The translations under genes were made by a program, and so were the position numbers. Below are positions 62,580 to 64,000 of a DNA stretch of 64,000 nt, one piece after another. The DNA comes from Cydia pomonella (lineage: Eukaryota; Arthropoda; Insecta; Lepidoptera; Tortricidae), in the NCBI RefSeq assembly GCF_033807575.1, contig NC_084704.1:36433968-36497967 (forward strand). The letters are read 5' to 3'. Every line of letters starts with the position of its first letter. The first letter of the stretch is position 1. Below the pieces are notes generated by a model. That model did not search any database. It was not told the origin of the DNA and was given only the letters and a program-made list of their open reading frames with translations.

Positions 62580-64000
62580 AAGCTTTCGCAAATACCCTTA
62601 ATATACCCGCATTCACCCCATTTTCGGAATATACGTTCTCCTAATTTTTCTCTTTCATTTGAGACTATCCCGACCTCCGGGACTCTTCTAGTTCCGGAGA
62701 TATTCCCATTTTCCCCTTTTTCTGACAATCTTCAAAAATCTTCAATCTTCAAAAATTCATATCTTTTCTCCTAACTGTCCGATCTTCTTCTTTTTGGTGT
62801 CTATCGTTTCCTTTTAATTGTTTCTCTATAGTTCTAAATAGTTTTTGTACTTTTCGACATCTTCCTCTTGTAAAATTTTCAAAAGTCACTTTTTGCCACT
62901 AAAAAATTTCGTCTTAAAAATTTTTAGCTTGAAACTGGTCGTATCTAATTTACTCATAATAACTATTTCTTATAGTGCTCTCTCAGCACTATCTTCTCAT
63001 ATACCTGGTCTATCTTACGATTGACTTGTTGACTTACAATCGCACATTTTTGTTTTAAAATTTCTAACATTTTTGCTTTTTCTGTTTATTAAACTCTATC
63101 TAGGGTTGATTTAGTTTTAAATTGCTTCTTTTTGCTTTGTTTAATTATTTTTTTTGATTCCTGCATTACAATTTTGCATTAACTCAAATATCATAAATTG
63201 TGTACATAATGAGCGCAGAAAACTTAAATTTACTGGACCTCGACGTTGTGCGACTCGAGAATCTATACACCACACCGCAGGGCGCATCTGCCCAGCGAGA
63301 CCATGCAGTGGCAGCGTTGCCAGCACGCGACGCAAATAACCATCCCATTATGGACCTTCTCGAGGAGTTCAACGGCGACCTGGAGCACGAAATGAAACAG
63401 ATCTTCGAAAATATTGAAACCTCAAAAACACATAAAAGCGTCACAGTAGAAAATAAACGCTGTATAAAGGTCGCCGCTCAGAATGCCATGGCCATTTTTA
63501 AAGTCTACACAAAGGAAATCCATGGCATCCTGAGGAAAGAGGCACTTCCACCTGCTAATATTAAGACAATGGGCGTACAAACCGACCCTGACGACGGATT
63601 ACAGAGCCGAGCACGGGACGTTGTCGAGTCGGTCCAATTGCAGCTTGACCAGATTCGCGAGGAGCAGAGAGCCCTAAGCGAACTGGTCCAAAACACCATC
63701 GGCGGAGCAGACTCGTGCTGCACCGCTGAACCTCGACGCCCAACCTACAGCGAACAGCTCAAGAAACCAGCTGCCTCTAAATTCAAAACTCATCCCGCGC
63801 TTGTCGCGACGATTGAGCACGCAAAAACAACCGCTGATGCGATGGGCACCTTACGAGCCAAAATCTCTTTCAAAAATGAAAACTTCGCCCCAACCAAAAT
63901 AAAACCGCTTACGAACTCAAAAATACGGATTGAATTTGACACTGAAGACCAACGAAACTCAACACTACATAAACTCAATACAGCAAAAATCAAAGCGGAG
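62580..64000 (+). mobile_element. Gag-only telomeric element E5, 5' part (runs off the window)
   Basis: It starts AAGCTTTCGCAAATACCCTT, the complete 5' end, carries the CTCCGG/CCGGAG hairpin at 62675-62699 and a 5' UTR of about 629 bp. It belongs to the same subfamily as E1. Whether it also lacks an RT cannot be seen here. Confidence 0.85.
63209..64000 (+). CDS. E5 Gag-like protein, N-terminal 264 codons
   Basis: The ORF opens at ATG 63209 and stays open to the window end. The peptide follows the E1 protein closely (NLLDLDVVRLENLY; HPIMDLLEEFNGDLEHEM; KVYTKEIHGILRKEALPP) with scattered substitutions. The zinc knuckles would lie beyond the window. It is the second member of the E1 subfamily and shows that the ORF is kept open in independent copies. 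Confidence 0.88.
   Translation, partial: MSAENLNLLDLDVVRLENLYTTPQGASAQRDHAVAALPARDANNHPIMDLLEEFNGDLEHEMKQIFENIETSKTHKSVTVENKRCIKVAAQNAMAIFKVYTKEIHGILRKEALPPANIKTMGVQTDPDDGLQSRARDVVESVQLQLDQIREEQRALSELVQNTIGGADSCCTAEPRRPTYSEQLKKPAASKFKTHPALVATIEHAKTTADAMGTLRAKISFKNENFAPTKIKPLTNSKIRIEFDTEDQRNSTLHKLNTAKIKAE

Overview
The window is from an insect, most probably a moth or butterfly. The evidence is (CCTAA/TTAGG)n telomeric repeats, retrotransposons inserted inside those repeats in the TRAS and SART manner, two genes with insect-type exon sequences (a Chk1 kinase and a non-muscle myosin essential light chain), a tRNA-headed SINE, and short palindromic MITEs of kinds I associate with Lepidoptera. 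Family names were recognised by eye; no database search was run.

Region 1 (1-19195) is ordinary euchromatin. A checkpoint kinase Chk1 gene lies on the minus strand. Its first coding exon is at 12305-12223 and the second at 490-292, separated by an 11.7-kb intron full of MITEs, a SINE, a mariner relic and common interspersed repeats. The 3' part of exon 2, including its splice donor, sits in a 131-bp tandem repeat. About 3 kb from the Chk1 start, and divergent from it, is the 5' half of a myosin essential light chain gene (exons at 15439, 15521 and 16005), with a possible alternative first exon. A long LINE reverse transcriptase on the minus strand runs into a 98-N gap.

Region 2 (19294-64000) is a telomere-like domain in which every element sits in (CCTAA)n. 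From left to right it holds: three near-identical 3.58-kb satellite units; two gag-only retroelements (E1, E2); two more satellite units; three short non-coding elements (S1-S3); a complete 8.1-kb TRAS-like element with ORF1 and ORF2; a 5'-truncated SART-like element in the opposite orientation; two more gag-only elements (E3, E4); S4, S5 and a poly(A)-only micro-insertion; and the start of a fifth gag-only element (E5).

The most interesting system is the E/S pair. E elements are about 2.2-2.5 kb and carry one intact gag-like ORF of about 445 codons with three zinc knuckles but no reverse transcriptase, so they are organised like Drosophila HeT-A but use telomerase-type repeats as target. S elements are about 560-580 bp, lack any ORF, and share the E 3' tail. 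That tail folds into three hairpins whose stem sequences change in a compensatory way between copies. E, S and the TRAS-like element all insert at the same CC|TAA position. The likely picture is that a TRAS-type endonuclease/RT acts in trans on RNAs bearing these hairpins, E supplies a Gag, and S is a parasite. The partner RT with the same 3' end is not visible in the window.

The join between the regions looks wrong. The CCTAA strand polarity places the chromosome terminus on the left of region 2, where genes lie, and the gap interrupts both a LINE ORF and a gene whose remaining exons do not reappear. Region 2 may be a flipped or misplaced contig.
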